A stretch of DNA of 64,000 nucleotides, from positions 3,684,501-3,748,500 of the forward strand of contig NC_089037.1 in assembly GCF_034140825.1 (NCBI RefSeq), written 5' to 3'. This stretch comes from Oryza sativa Japonica Group (Eukaryota; Streptophyta; Magnoliopsida; Poales; Poaceae). This document shows, in pieces, positions 22,710-34,150 of this stretch (the stretch's first letter is position 1; each line of letters begins with the position of its first letter). The position numbers and the translations under genes are program-made. Under the pieces are notes generated by a model, which saw only the letters and a list, made by a program, of their open reading frames with translations, searched no databases and was not told where the DNA came from.

Positions 22710-23668
22710 CCTTCAACTGAAAAAGAAAGGATGAAACAGATCAGCACTCCTGAAATGATGTGGAAAATGGGAAATTTTAAAAGCTTACATGCCACAACGT
22801 ATCCACACGAACTTTTCAAGAGCTGGAAATGTTTGTGATGGTGATATGGGAATGGTCCATGGTATGGTATTTATAGCTGAAGAAAAGTTTGCTTCAGAAG
22901 CAAAGGATACCTCATCCTCCCTAAAACAGAGCCCCTTTTTGCTTTTTTTTTTCAGTTCATGTTCGTGAGTTCATCACTCTAAGAAGCAAAGATGATTATC
23001 CAAAAGAAGATATGGACAGCCACATTTGTTGTTACCTGCCATCATATCTGGACTAGCTAGGTGCTTTATATACTCAGTTTCCAGTTCTCCAGCAAAAGCT
23101 TTGGTGTTTCTTACACTCTGCTGATTTCTATCTAAGGCGGCACGGCTTGTGCCATGGACTGGATGAAGCCGATGTGTATCTGGATAAAAAGATTGTCAAC
23201 ATGACTCATCTCTTCTGTAGTGTGTCAATCCTAATGCATTGTGTGTTCTGTGAGTCATGGGCAAACTTTTGATCTAAATCTTAATCTACTTTACTCGGAT
23301 GTGTATCCATGACATGACTGGATTTCTTGTAGGAGTGCCTGATATTGCAGCTATGTGGTGTATTCTTCTTGGTTGTGTATATCTAACTGTTGATATAAAG
23401 GTCAGATTTTTATCCATTATCTAAAAAAATGTGGTGTATTTTACTTGTCCTCTACTTGCTCTTCATCTGCTTGTGTGTATGCTCTATCCAGCTATTGGAA
23501 TTTCAGAATCTGTCACGCGATGAACACGGCCTGTTTGGAACATCCTGCTCGATCTGCGTGCGAATCTATCTGTGATTTTTACGTTTTAGTACATACTAAT
23601 ACTGAGTTACTGACTGATCAAACTAACATATTAAAGGGGCAGTAACACCTGCTAGTCAGAAAATAATA

Positions 23669-23915
23669 CTCTATCCGTTTTATATTATATAAATTGTTTT
23701 GACTTTTTCCTTAGTCAACTTTTTTAAGTTTAACCAAGTTTATATTAAAAATCTAGAACATCAAATTAGTTTTATTAAAATGAACATTTAATATATTTTA
23801 ATAATATGTTGTTTTATGTTAGCAATGTTGCTATATTTTTCTACAAACTTGATCAAACTTTAAAAAATTGACTAGGACAAAAGTCAAAACGATTTATAGT
23901 ATAAAATGGAGGGAG
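23669..23915. mobile_element. Stowaway MITE
   Basis: TA-flanked (23667-23668, 23916-23917), 247 bp, with left terminus CTCTATCCGTTTTATATTATA and right terminus reading inverted CTCCCTCCATTTTATACTATA. The internal GACTTTTTCCTTAGTCAAC is matched by an inverted GACTAGGACAAAAGTC. It is in intergenic DNA. Confidence 0.92.
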
Positions 23916-23917
23916 TA

Positions 23918-26161
23918 TTTACAGTATGCTGCTTGATAATTACTGTATTCCTTTTGAAGTAAGAAGATTTAGGTAGGTGCTAAAATTGATAATAGAAGAA
24001 CTTGCATTGAACCCATAATTCCAAAATGGATGAACTAAAATACTTTTCTTCAATAAAAAAGGAGATCCGCTGGACGAAATCAAGAAAACAAAGAATCTAA
24101 TGTGAAAATTACACCATAACATGGTCAAAAGAAAAAAAAAAGGAAATTACACCCATAGCTACTTACCAGCATACTTCTTTTTTCCCACAGAAACCAGGGA
24201 CTGGTTTCCCATCAACCTTCCAAGGTTGACATTGCTACAGAGGTTACAACTAGGACATCTTTTGAGTTTTTCCACCCTTCCACTTATAGATCTTCCACTT
24301 ACACCATAAGTTGACTACCCCTCGATGGCTCGAAGGGTATAATGTATATATAGTCGTGCAATGTCGGTGGCATCTTTGTGTCCGACACCATGACCTGATA
24401 TTTTTCGCAGAGCTTGTCGCTTGTTGGGTCGACGTGTCGTTTAAGTCATGGTATTTGTCACGCAATGCATATCCTTTTATGCTCTTGCTCTTTTTCGGCT
24501 ACAAGGATTGTGTTTTCAAATTAATTAATGCAAAAATCTAGATATAATATAAATTTTTTTGCAAGGGAAATTACTAAATAAACAAAACAGCACATTCTTA
24601 AAATCGTTTTATCCCACTGAAGAGTTGTATTTAGATTTAGAAGACTTCTTTCTTGAGTGAATAGTGGAGATACTCCTTTGCTATAGATTATAATTATAGG
24701 GGAATAATTACAATAGAGGGCATGGGGAGTAGAGAAAACAAAAAAAAACTGTTAAACTGTAAATGGATTCTCGATTGAGGAATTTAAGATACACAATTGT
24801 CTCCAATATAAAAATAAACCATAATATTTGGGCTGTGAATTTATTGTATAATAGAAAAATCAAGGACACATGGCTAATGGTTGCTAAGAAAAAAAATTGC
24901 AAATATTCTATAGGTTCTCAGAGAGAAAAGGGAAATCATTCAATTTGATTGACTCCAATTACAAAGAATTTCTTTTAGTGTCTTAGAAACATATTTAATG
25001 ATATGCAGTTTGGAAAAAAAATAGAAAATAAATACCGGGCACTATGTTTAATTAAAAGGTAAAAAAAAATTTACTACTTGGGGTGTGGATTTACATTGTA
25101 TTCCTGCACATAAGAAGTTTCAAATTCAACAGATACAATTTTAATATTGAACTCTGTCCACTATACAGCAATGCAGTACACCGTGCATCTGATAAAAACA
25201 GTGATATGCTTTATTATTCATGGTTCTCTTTCTTCTGGGGAGAACTGGAAGATCCACCTTTTGGCAAAACAATTCACAGCTTTCATAATACAATTGGCTG
25301 CTACAGAGCAATGGCAACTGAGCGTAAGTGCGTAACACTTTAACAAAATTAATAAAGCTCAAAACAATTAATATTCTGCAGGCATATTGCACAGGCCAGT
25401 ATTGGCTTCAGAATACACAGAAATTGTAACAAAGCAAACTGCTTTTGTTCTTACCCAAGAATAACCATTATATTCTGTAAAATAATATGGGTAATTTGGC
25501 CATTTCTTTGCAAAGGCAAACATGCAATTTCGCACAGTTCAGATCCTTGTCCACAATTTGTTTTGATCATTGCAATCCCTTCTTGCAGAACCATCAACTT
25601 ATGCTTATTTACAACCATACAGGCATCGATGACAGCATCACTCTTTTGTCGCTCATGTAGCTTTTTTCACTTGCACAAACACAGTGCCATACTCCCATTG
25701 TACAAATGATGTGCAAACTGATGTTTGGATGGATTGAAGATGTTTCACATATTTATAGCCACGATCCACGACTCATTACCTTGTTTATATAATTGAGTTC
25801 AGGAAAGGGTTGCATCTGTACTAAAAAGGATATCAGAAGATAACACAATGGAGGATATGTATAACCACAAGCCATGGCTGCACATCTTGTTGTTACAAAT
25901 TGTTCACCTTTATGTAGCTTATGCAGCTTGGGCTGATGTTTATCTGCTTGACTAGAAATCCAAACAATAGCCTGTGATGCAACCTCTCTGAGTCTGACAA
26001 GATTAGACCCATTTCATTAATATATCATCATAAGTACTAGAATTCACTATTCAGGATAGCTTGTTGTTCTTCGCGCACATACATCTGCATCATTTTCTTT
26101 CCCATTTCCCATATGTGATATTCAGTTTCTGATCCAGAACAGAGCTTCACAACTGATATCC
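23918..26161. other. Gene-poor AT-rich intergenic stretch
   Basis: No coding region, RNA gene or mobile-element terminus that I can support. The short open frames here are AT-rich, lack homology I recognise, and do not assemble into spliced models. The last few hundred bases are the 3' flank of the PPR gene on the minus strand. Confidence 0.4.
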
Positions 26162-27799
26162 TCAACCAATGAATCCTTTTCTTTCAGAATGTGATCTCGA
26201 CTGTCCAAAAGACTGAATTATATCCTTCACACTGCCATCTACAAACGTTTGACCTGCTTCTTTGTTGACACCACTGTCATCCATTAACTTTCTCATTTTC
26301 TCTGACCCAAACCATTCTCCAACAGATGCATAGATGTTTGAGAGGAGAACATAATCACCGCTTTCATCATTCCTTGCCTTTAGCAGTTGCCTATTTGCAT
26401 GTTTAGCCAGTTCGATCTCACCATGAACCCTACAAGCCGAAAGTAGTGTTCTCCAAATGACAGAATTAGGCTCACATTTCATCGTATCAATGAACTCAAA
26501 TGCTTCTTTTAGTAGCCCAGCACGACCCAGCATGTCCACCATGCAACCGTAGTGCTTGATATTGGGTTCAACCCTGTACTTATGCTGCATCAAGTTGAAG
26601 AATTCACGTCCCTTGTCAACCATCCCGCCGTGGCTGCAGGCGATAAGGACAGCAACAAAGGTGATCTCATCTGGCCTGACCTTCCCCTTCAGCATCTTCT
26701 CAAACATATCTATGGATTCCAGGACATGCCCATGCAGTGCCAGTCCTCCTACAATTGAGTTCCAAGTTGAGACGTCCTTGTCTCGCATTGACCAGAACAC
26801 CTCATGTGCACTTTTCATGCTCCCACATTTTGCATACATGTCAATCAGTGCATTTCCTAGAACAACTGGAAACCCATTTCTTGAAAACATATCTGAAAGA
26901 GAGGAATGCAGCCTCTGGCCAACGTCCAGATCACCAGAGTCAGCACAAGCTGACAGCAAGCTGAGCATTGTGACAATATCTGGCTTTTCACCCATGCGCT
27001 GCATCTGCTCAAACAACTCCAGTGCATGCAAATGCGAGCCACATCTCACATACCCAGAAATCATCACGTTCCAGGACACGACATCTCGCTCGGGTACCTG
27101 GTCGAATAGCTCCCTTGCCAATGCCATATCTCCCCGCTTCGCATACGCGGTGATCATCACATTCCAGGACACGAGGTCCTTCACAGGACATTCGTCGAAC
27201 AGGTCCCGTGCAGCACCAATGTCCCCTCGCCTTGCACACCCCGTGATCATCGCCGACCAAGCCACGGCATCCTCACGAGCTCTGCCATCGAACAGAGCAG
27301 CCGCAATGCCCAAATTCCCGCAGCTCGCGTGCATGCCAATGAGCGCGTTCTTGACGAACGCGTCGGACTCGCAGCCAGCCTTCACAACGTGGGCGTGCAC
27401 CTGAACCCCGGTGTCCCCCGCGCCCATGGCGGTGCAAGCGCGGAGCACGAACGGGAACGTGAGCTTGTCGGGCCTCACGCCGCCGCCGCCGCCGCGCCGC
27501 AGCATGCGCGTGTACAGGGAGACAGCGTCCCGGGGCGCGGCCGTGTGGGCGGCGCCGCGGATGAGGGTGTTGTACATGAAGCGGTCCGGGCGGGGTATTT
27601 GGTCGAACACGAGGTAGGCGTGCGCGATGGCGCCGCGGACCGCGACGGCGGAGGCGAAAAGGAGCTCGCGGAGCTCGGAGGGATCGGAGAGGAAGCCCCG
27701 GAGCGCCATCACCGCGTGCATCTGCTTGATGTGTCGCAGGCTCCGGCACCGCCGCCACGCCGGCGGCTGCCGCCGCTGCGTCCCCGACTTCCGCAACAT
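26162..27799 (-). CDS. PLS/E-class pentatricopeptide repeat protein, At5g15300-like
   Basis: An intronless 545-residue protein. After a basic N-terminus (MLRKSGTQRRQPPAWRRCRS) come SLRHIKQMHAVMALRGFLSD and about 11-12 P, L and S motifs, for example VSWNVMITAYAKRGDMALAR and MISGYVRCGSHLHALELFEQM. The C-terminus has an E-type extension (PNSVIWRTLLSACRVHGEIE, SGDYVLLSNIYASVGEW) and no DYW domain. Length and motif order match Arabidopsis At5g15300. E-class PPRs usually specify C-to-U editing sites in mitochondria or plastids, acting with a partner deaminase. The start codon is the first ATG of the frame, and the 5' half is strongly GC-rich as in many grass genes. Editing target unknown. Confidence 0.92.
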   Translation of the reverse strand: MLRKSGTQRRQPPAWRRCRSLRHIKQMHAVMALRGFLSDPSELRELLFASAVAVRGAIAHAYLVFDQIPRPDRFMYNTLIRGAAHTAAPRDAVSLYTRMLRRGGGGGVRPDKLTFPFVLRACTAMGAGDTGVQVHAHVVKAGCESDAFVKNALIGMHASCGNLGIAAALFDGRAREDAVAWSAMITGCARRGDIGAARDLFDECPVKDLVSWNVMITAYAKRGDMALARELFDQVPERDVVSWNVMISGYVRCGSHLHALELFEQMQRMGEKPDIVTMLSLLSACADSGDLDVGQRLHSSLSDMFSRNGFPVVLGNALIDMYAKCGSMKSAHEVFWSMRDKDVSTWNSIVGGLALHGHVLESIDMFEKMLKGKVRPDEITFVAVLIACSHGGMVDKGREFFNLMQHKYRVEPNIKHYGCMVDMLGRAGLLKEAFEFIDTMKCEPNSVIWRTLLSACRVHGEIELAKHANRQLLKARNDESGDYVLLSNIYASVGEWFGSEKMRKLMDDSGVNKEAGQTFVDGSVKDIIQSFGQSRSHSERKGFIG

Positions 27800-27820
27800 C
27801 TCAGAGTCTCAGTCCACTAG

Positions 27821-28030
27821 CCTTGTCCACGTCGCCAATGTTTAAATCCAGTCCCATTTTAAACGCATACTAATTGAACAGTTCTCCATATTTTTTCTCA
27901 AACATTCATGTAAAGTTTTGCAAACATGGTGTCATGGTACATTCAAATTCAAACCAGATTACAGGTTTAAAAATGTGCAAACATGGTGATACGGCCTTGT
28001 CCACGTCGCCAATGTTTAAATCCAGTCCCA
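27821..28030. repeat. Diverged duplication of the PPR gene leader
   Basis: A 36-bp block starting CCTTGTCCACGTCGCCAATG is present at 27821-27856 and again at 27995-28030. Adjacent blocks around ACATTCAAATTCAAACCAGA recur at about 27939 and 28145. The 5' leader region of the PPR gene was thus partly duplicated toward the CYP704B2 3' end. Confidence 0.8.
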
Positions 28031-28247
28031 CCATTTGTAGCGTAGAATGGAACAGCTTTCGATAAAATTTCTCAACCATTTAGATGAAATTCGCACCGTT
28101 TCAAGCAGGGTCTAGGACCAACAAATCCTAGAATCAAACATGGTACATTCAAATTTCAAATTCAAACCAGATTACATAGGCTTATTTACTACTCCGGTAA
28201 GCGATACGGGCGGCGGCGGCGCGGCTGCCGGCGAGCGGCGGCGGGGG

Positions 28248-30177
28248 TCAGACGGAGGTGGAGACGCGGACCTTGAGGCCGTGAGCCATGGAGAGGATGG
28301 TCATCATCCGGTACTTGACGGGGTGGTCCTCGACGAGGTCGAAGGTGTAGAAGCGGAAGAGGATGGCGAGCGCCATCTTCATCTGGAGGTAGGCGGAGTC
28401 CTTGCCGAGGCAGATCCGCGGCCCGGCCTGGAACGCGGTGAACTTGAACGGCGACGCGTTCCGGAACGCGCCGCCGTCGCCGCTGAGCCACCGCTCCGGC
28501 CGGAAGCTCGCCGCGTCGGGGCCCCAGTTGTACTCCATCCTCCCCATGGAGTAGGGCACGTACGTCACCATCCCGCCGGCGCGCACCTTGGTGCCGTCGG
28601 GGAGCACGTCGTCCTCCACGATCCCCTTGGGGTCCTGCGGCACCGCCGGGTAGAGGCGGAGCGTCTCCGTCACGCACGCGTGCAGGTACACCAGCTTCCC
28701 CACCGCGTCGTAGCTCAGCAGCGACGCGAACTGCGCCACGCGCGCCGCGAACGACGCCTCGCCGGCGGCGTCGGCGAGCGCGACGCCCTCCTCGCGCGCG
28801 CGCTCATCCTCGAACGCGGCCAGCTCGCGCCGGAGCTTGTCGGCGACGGCCGGGTGCGTCATCGCCATGTACGTGAACCACGACAGCGTCGTCGCCGTCG
28901 TGTCACGCCCGGCGATCACGAAGTTGAGCACCACGTCGCGGAGGCTCTTGTCGTCCCCGAAGCTGCCGCCCCCCTCGTCGCCGCCGGCCTCCCCGAGCTC
29001 GATGAACCGCGACAGTATGTCGTGCTTGATCTGCTCGCCATTACAAATCAACGATATCAAGAAACAAAACCTTTTCCGATCTGATCATCACCATTACCAT
29101 GTCAGTTCAGTTCTACTGATTCTTTGAGCAAGAGAGGAAGGATCACCTTCTCTTGCTTGCCGCTGGCTCGAGCCTGCAAGATCTCAGCCTTGCGGCGGCG
29201 GATCACGCTGTAGGTGAAGTCATCAACCAGCTTCATGCTCTGCTCGAGGAGAGCCTCTGATCCGACGTGCAAGAACTTCTTCAGACGCCACAGAGGATCG
29301 ATGAACCGCAGCGTGACGATGATGTTGGCAGCGTCGAATGCCTGGGCAAAGCTGTTCTCCGGGAGATCAGGTGACAGCGTCCCGATCTCAACCCCAAACC
29401 CGACCTTGCAGATCGAGTCCAGTGTCATCCTCATGAACAATTCCTGAATTTTGGTTAGTTCTTGCATCAGAATTCTGAACAATTTGGTTTCTCAAGAAAT
29501 GTTTAGGTATTAGGCAAGGAATTCAGTTGGTTACCTGCATGTCTACAACTCTGCCGGCCTTGCATGCTTGGCTCAGAATGCTTGATAGCTTCAGGGAGTA
29601 CTCCCTGAACACCACAGTGCTGAAGTCTCTCAAGTTCTTGGAGGCAAACTCGAAGCTCGCCGTCTTCCTTTGCTTCCTCCACATCTCGCCGTCGGCATTG
29701 AATATGCCATCACCGAGCAGCACATCCATGTAAGACCTGTACACTTCACCCTGCATATTTTCAGACATTTTTTGTGTCAGTGTTAGTACTGTGCAAGGCA
29801 CATTTTACAGTACACTGAAGATCCTATGGTTCTTTTACCTTGGGGTAATTGGTGAAGTTGGTCTTCAGGACATGCTCGACGTTCACCGGGTCGGCAATGT
29901 AGGTGTAGGAGGTGAAAGGCATGTCGACGGTCACCGTCCTGTCCTTCGACAAGTACTCGACAAGCCAGTCATGCATCCTGTGGTAGTTCTTCAGTTGCTC
30001 CACTGTCGCGCCGATGATTGGCCATGATCTTGGCCCTTTCTGGTTCCTCAGGCTCCACTTGTGGACCAAGATCCATGAGAGGACAACAAGGAAGATAGCT
30101 ATGAGCTTGTGGATTCCTGCTACTGGGAAGAATGATGTCACTGGCATTGCATGAGCTTCCTCCATGGGGCTCTTCAT
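28248..30177 (-). CDS. CYP704B2: Cytochrome P450 CYP704B2, fatty-acid omega-hydroxylase of anther
   Basis: Four exons (30177-29839, 29750-29535, 29443-29147, 29030-28248) encode 544 residues, which I recognise as rice CYP704B2. An N-terminal hydrophobic anchor (residues about 20-38) is followed by a Pro-rich hinge (KGPRSWPIIGA). Further motifs are the I-helix AGRDTTATT, the K-helix ETLRLYP, FRPERW and the haem loop FQAGPRICLGK with the Cys ligand near residue 491. Established work shows the enzyme, on the ER membrane, omega-hydroxylates C16 and C18 fatty acids for anther cutin and pollen exine sporopollenin, and its loss causes male sterility. Expression is expected in tapetum and microspores. 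All motifs are intact. The long plus-strand frame opposite exon 4 is a GC shadow. Confidence 0.96.
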
Positions 30178-31289
30178 GAAGGGTTCAGTCTACAAGAGAT
30201 GCTATGTAGCATTTTGGATGGCATAGTTAGGTGATATATTGGGCACTGATGCTACCAACCTTGAGACAATCTTTGTGTGACCAAGAATTAAGATTGTCTC
30301 ATTCATATGGTGTCCCTAACCTAACACCCTTAGGAGTTGGATCTTAGCTTTAGTTTTCTTTTTGTGATCTGTCCACCTAGAAAAGAATCGTTACTCATGT
30401 AAACACAAAATGAATGCTACAGTATTTTTTTCCCCTGCTCAGCCAAGTTCGTTGTTTTGTTCAGATAACTGAAGCGTTTGCAGCGACTAAAGGTATGCCA
30501 CCTTCTAATATCAGAACCATATCCATCTGAATTCTGTTAAATTGTCACCAACTGAAACCAGGCTTACCATTTTCTGTCGATATTGTCTAGTCTTTGATGA
30601 CAACTAAAATGAAATGGGGTATCCTCAAAAGAAATATAAATTGTGAACCCAAAGTAGTTGGTTTCTACTTCACCTGAATTCTACTTCATCTGAATAGGCT
30701 ATTTTAATGAAGAGAAAATCCAAGAAATGCCATTTACAAACACCCAAATCCAAGAAATGCTATCGACGAGTACGAGTTCCATAAAATGCTATTGTAGAAG
30801 CGATTTTGTCCCAGAAATCAGTTGCCATCTAGTTAAAACATTCTCACATAAACAAGCAATATAAAATACTATTGCCAAGATATATCCAATACTTTGCATC
30901 TCTAAAGCTTCTAGTTATTGACAACTAATTTCTTTTCCAGTCAATACAAATAAGCCATCTATCAAAGATTTGAGAAATTGCAGGGCACAATTCTACAGAA
31001 AATTAAAGAACATCACTTGAAAAGGAAGATTTTTTCTATAGAACTTATCCTTTGTGATGTAACAACAAATACTCGAATGAATTGAGAAATAACCAATGTC
31101 AACACTGAAACAAGTCTGAAACCAAGATCAGAAGAGCATGAAAATAGTGCTCTTATGGATTGACCTTGATTCTTGCCCACACTCTTATTACAACCTTCGA
31201 GCAAACCGGAGCATTTGCTGAATAAATCTCTCATCTGTTACTGAAGATACTAGGTAACTAAATAAACAATCAATCAAGAGTATCAAAAC
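30178..31289. other. Intergenic region: CYP704B2 promoter and 3' flank of the SET gene
   Basis: AT-rich, with no gene supported. The portion near 30178-30400 should hold the tapetum-specific promoter of CYP704B2. I see no mobile-element termini. A short repeated CCAAGAAATGC appears at about 30720 and 30752. Confidence 0.4.
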
Positions 31290-32900
31290 CTACAGGCTTT
31301 TGTTACTGTCAGCATCCAATGTAAGTCTGAAGAGAGCTCTCATTGCCTGCCTCTTCACTACCCTGCCATAGGTAGCCCTCCCAATCCTCACCACCTTGTC
31401 TTCCACCTCGAGCCGATTGCCGCAGCCGTTGCCATTGTCGGCACCCCTCAGCATTGCCCTCAGCACGCTCTCGTTCCCGCCGATTGCGCCGGCGACGCTC
31501 TCTGCGACGGCGGCCTCACCGGGGACGCGCCTCCCCCACTTCCTCACCAGCTTGTCGGAGTCGAACAGCGCGGAGTACGCGCTCCAGAACGACGCGCGCA
31601 AGAACGCCTTCCTCCTCTCCTTCACCATGGACTTTCTCATCCTCTCCTCCAGCCTCACCACCAGTGCTCCCATGTCTCCTCCTCGGCCATTGACCAATTC
31701 GTTCTCAAGTTTTGTGAGTTCTTGCCCAACAATGGCGTCGCTGGCTTCGAACCTGCACCGATCGCATTGGCATTCGAGGCCCCACGCTCTCGCTGCCTCC
31801 CTGCGCTTGCTCGCCGGGGTGAGCACGTCGAAGTAGGCGAATGTGATCTCCTCCCCGGCTTTGATGTCCCTTGACGCGTGGACAATGGCGTGGTCGCCGA
31901 CGTGGGTGCGCCGGGCGTTGGGGTGGCACGAGTGGTTGATGAACGCCGGCAAGATCCACAGCCCGACGCCGCAGTTGACGACGCCATTGCTGCCGAGCAG
32001 ATTGGCGGATGGCGCTGCGTCCTCGGTCAAGCAATTGACGTCGAGCACTTTCAAGATCTTGTCCACATCAAGAGATGCCTTCGGCGCCATGGCCGTGCCG
32101 TCATCGAGCTCCTCCGTTTCTTGCTTGAAATGTGCCATGTCCGGGATGGGGAGCTCGTCTTCTGGCTCCTCGCCGGTGGAGAGAGTGTAGATGAGAGATG
32201 CCGTCCTCGGGCACTTCTCGGCGGCGTCGAGCACCTTGTCGACGAGGTCCTTCCACACCACCATCTTCTCGCCGCTATCGGCGGCGTCCGGAATTACTCC
32301 CCTTCCGATCGCCACCGCCTTGGAGATCACCAGGTTAGCTCCCGCCTCGATGTTCTTCACCGCGAACACCCCTCGGCCGCCGTGCGCGGACCGGCGCACC
32401 TCCACCGCCCCGACGTGCTCCGCGAGGTCTGGGCACTTCCCGGAGAACCCGGCGAGCACCCACTCCGACAGATCCACCGCGCCGCTCCTCGCCTGCGCGT
32501 CCAGGCGCTTACACTGCTCGACCATCTCCCGGACCTCGTCGGTGCCGCTCACGGCGAGCGCCGCGCGGAAGCACTCGGCGGCGCGCGAGTACCGGCCGAG
32601 GCCGCGCAGGACGGCGCCCTTGGACAGCAACGCCCCGGGGTGCGCCGGGTCGGCCGCCAGCGCGGCGTCGCAGTCGGCGAGCGCGCCGGGGGCGTCGCCG
32701 AGGCGGGCGCGGGCGTCGGCGCGGTGGGCGAGGGTGGAGCAGAGGACGCGGCGGTCTTTGCAGGCGGCGGCGGCGTCGAACGCCTCGATGATGAGGGAGC
32801 ACACGGCGATGTACTCCGTCCAGTTCTCCTTGAGCAGCAGCTGCGTCGCGCGGCTGCGCAGCTGCTGCAGCGAGTCGTCGTCGAGGCCGGGCGTCGCCAT
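31290..32900 (-). CDS. TPR- and SET-domain protein (putative lysine methyltransferase)
   Basis: An intronless 536-residue protein starting MATPGLDDDS. I chose the ATG at 32900 over in-frame upstream sequence because it begins the conserved TPR region, while the upstream extension is low-complexity. Residues about 20-130 form TPR-like helical repeats (ALADCDAALAADPAHPGALL, then GRYSRAAECFRAAL). A SET domain spans about 166-360, starting with HGGRGVFAVKNIEAG. It contains the catalytic NHSCHPNA (322-329) and GEEITFAYFD (349-358), followed by a post-SET-like CQCDRC (377-382). This matches the plant TPR-SET group (Arabidopsis SDG35/At1g26760 and At1g33400). The likely role is methylation of histone or non-histone lysine; the substrate is unknown. 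Long plus-strand open frames opposite it are codon-bias shadows. Confidence 0.88.
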   Translation of the reverse strand: MATPGLDDDSLQQLRSRATQLLLKENWTEYIAVCSLIIEAFDAAAACKDRRVLCSTLAHRADARARLGDAPGALADCDAALAADPAHPGALLSKGAVLRGLGRYSRAAECFRAALAVSGTDEVREMVEQCKRLDAQARSGAVDLSEWVLAGFSGKCPDLAEHVGAVEVRRSAHGGRGVFAVKNIEAGANLVISKAVAIGRGVIPDAADSGEKMVVWKDLVDKVLDAAEKCPRTASLIYTLSTGEEPEDELPIPDMAHFKQETEELDDGTAMAPKASLDVDKILKVLDVNCLTEDAAPSANLLGSNGVVNCGVGLWILPAFINHSCHPNARRTHVGDHAIVHASRDIKAGEEITFAYFDVLTPASKRREAARAWGLECQCDRCRFEASDAIVGQELTKLENELVNGRGGDMGALVVRLEERMRKSMVKERRKAFLRASFWSAYSALFDSDKLVRKWGRRVPGEAAVAESVAGAIGGNESVLRAMLRGADNGNGCGNRLEVEDKVVRIGRATYGRVVKRQAMRALFRLTLDADSNKSL

Positions 32901-33484
32901 GGCTGGGCGGCGGCGTGAGATTTGGCTGGGGAGTGGTGGTGGTGCGCCGCGGGGCGGCAATGTCGGAGGTGTTTGTTTGGCTCGGTTTCGAAAGCTCGCG
33001 GCTTTACAGCGTAACGGTCGGATCTGATTTCTGAATAGTTTTTCGAACGAAACAATTCTGAATTTTTTAAACTCACTGGAGTGAATGCAGTAGCAACGGC
33101 TATGAGCTGTCACACACTCACAGTAGTACTCCGTAATATAGACGTCATAATGGTCATCTTGTAAAAAACAAATACTCCGTATGTAGGTTATATTGGAGTG
33201 AAAAAATATGTATTGGTCATCTTGTACAATGCAATGGACTTGTGCTCGGTAGAGAAGAAGTGATGAATGAAATAAATCTAGGGCTTGAGACCGGGTGACT
33301 CTCTCTCTCTCGAACCCTCCCTCGCCTGCTACAGTAAAATTCCCCTTTCTCGACCCCTCTTCCTCCTCGATTCCGGCGGCCTTGTCGCCGGTGACGGGAG
33401 GGAGAGGGGTCGTCCCCCTCCCCTAGTTTAGTATAGTAGTCGGGCTAGTCTCGTTAGGTCGGGTTTTTCCCGTTTCTCGTTTCT

Positions 33485-34150
33485 ATGGCGATGGAAGTTG
33501 AAGACGGTGGCGGTGGCGCGATTGAGGCCGGTGACGGTGGAGGCGACAAGGTTGGCGACGGCGGCGGCGCGGATCCGGTTCGCGGCGGCGGCGGCGGCGC
33601 GGATCCAGTCTGCGGCGACGGCGGTGGCGCGGACCAGCTCCGCGGCAACGGCGGCGGCTCGAACGCGGCCCGTGGTGACGGCGGCGCGGATCCAGTCCGC
33701 GGCAGCGCCGGCGGCTGGGACGCTGCCCGTGGCGACGGCGGCGGCGCGGATCCAGTCCGCGGCAGCGCCGGCGGCTCGGACGCTGCCCGTGGCGACGGCG
33801 GCGGCGCGGATCCAGTCCGCGGCAGCGCCGGCGGCTCGGACGCTGCCCGTGGCGACGGCGGTGGCGCGGATCCTGTCCGCGGCGGCGCCGGCGGCTCGGA
33901 CGCTGCCTGTGGCGTCTGCGGCGGCGCGGATCCAGTCCGCAGCGGCGGCAGCGGCTCGGTCGCGGCCCGTGGTGACGGCGGCGTCGCCGATCCAGTCTGT
34001 AGCGGCGGCGATGGTGCGGACGTGGCCTGCGGCGACAGTGGCGGCGCGAGGGCTGTCTCCCACGTCGTTGCTTCCAGTTGTGTCGTTGTTTCATGGTGCA
34101 GGCCATCTCTTTCTCAGCCATCTCCATCATCTCAGCAGGACAGAAGCTGA
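33485..34150 (+). CDS. Repeat-rich ORF inside the retroposon (uncertain)
   Basis: An open frame of 221 codons starts at ATG 33485 (MAMEVEDGGGGAIEAGDGGG). It is dominated by a 20-residue repeat of the form GGADPVRGSAGGSDAARGDG. The composition (Gly/Ala/Asp/Arg) suggests disorder, and no domain is recognised. The 60-bp repeat keeps all three frames open on both strands, so the open frame may be a by-product of repeat expansion. If translated, it would be a low-complexity protein of the element. I would not treat it as a host gene without peptide or expression evidence. Confidence 0.25.
   Translation: MAMEVEDGGGGAIEAGDGGGDKVGDGGGADPVRGGGGGADPVCGDGGGADQLRGNGGGSNAARGDGGADPVRGSAGGWDAARGDGGGADPVRGSAGGSDAARGDGGGADPVRGSAGGSDAARGDGGGADPVRGGAGGSDAACGVCGGADPVRSGGSGSVAARGDGGVADPVCSGGDGADVACGDSGGARAVSHVVASSCVVVSWCRPSLSQPSPSSQQDRS
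33560..34050. repeat. 60-bp tandem repeat in the retroposon
   Basis: About eight units with a 60-bp period (one 57-bp unit) share GGCGCGGATCCAGTCCGCGG. The two central units (33721-33780 and 33781-33840) are almost identical and outer units progressively diverge, the usual picture of slippage or unequal-exchange expansion. Confidence 0.92.

Noticed and set aside
23918-26161. Several 60-86 codon frames in the intergenic stretch
   Set aside because: AT-rich chance frames on both strands; no shared family, no splice model, no conserved motif.
28140-29084. 314-codon plus-strand frame opposite CYP704B2
   Set aside because: It is a codon-bias shadow of exon 4 (third-position G/C on the real strand). 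The antisense product is Arg/Glu/Val-rich and has no recognisable family.
31878-33027. Plus-strand frames of 346 and 278 codons opposite the TPR-SET gene
   Set aside because: Same GC shadow effect. The minus strand carries the intact TPR and SET motifs.
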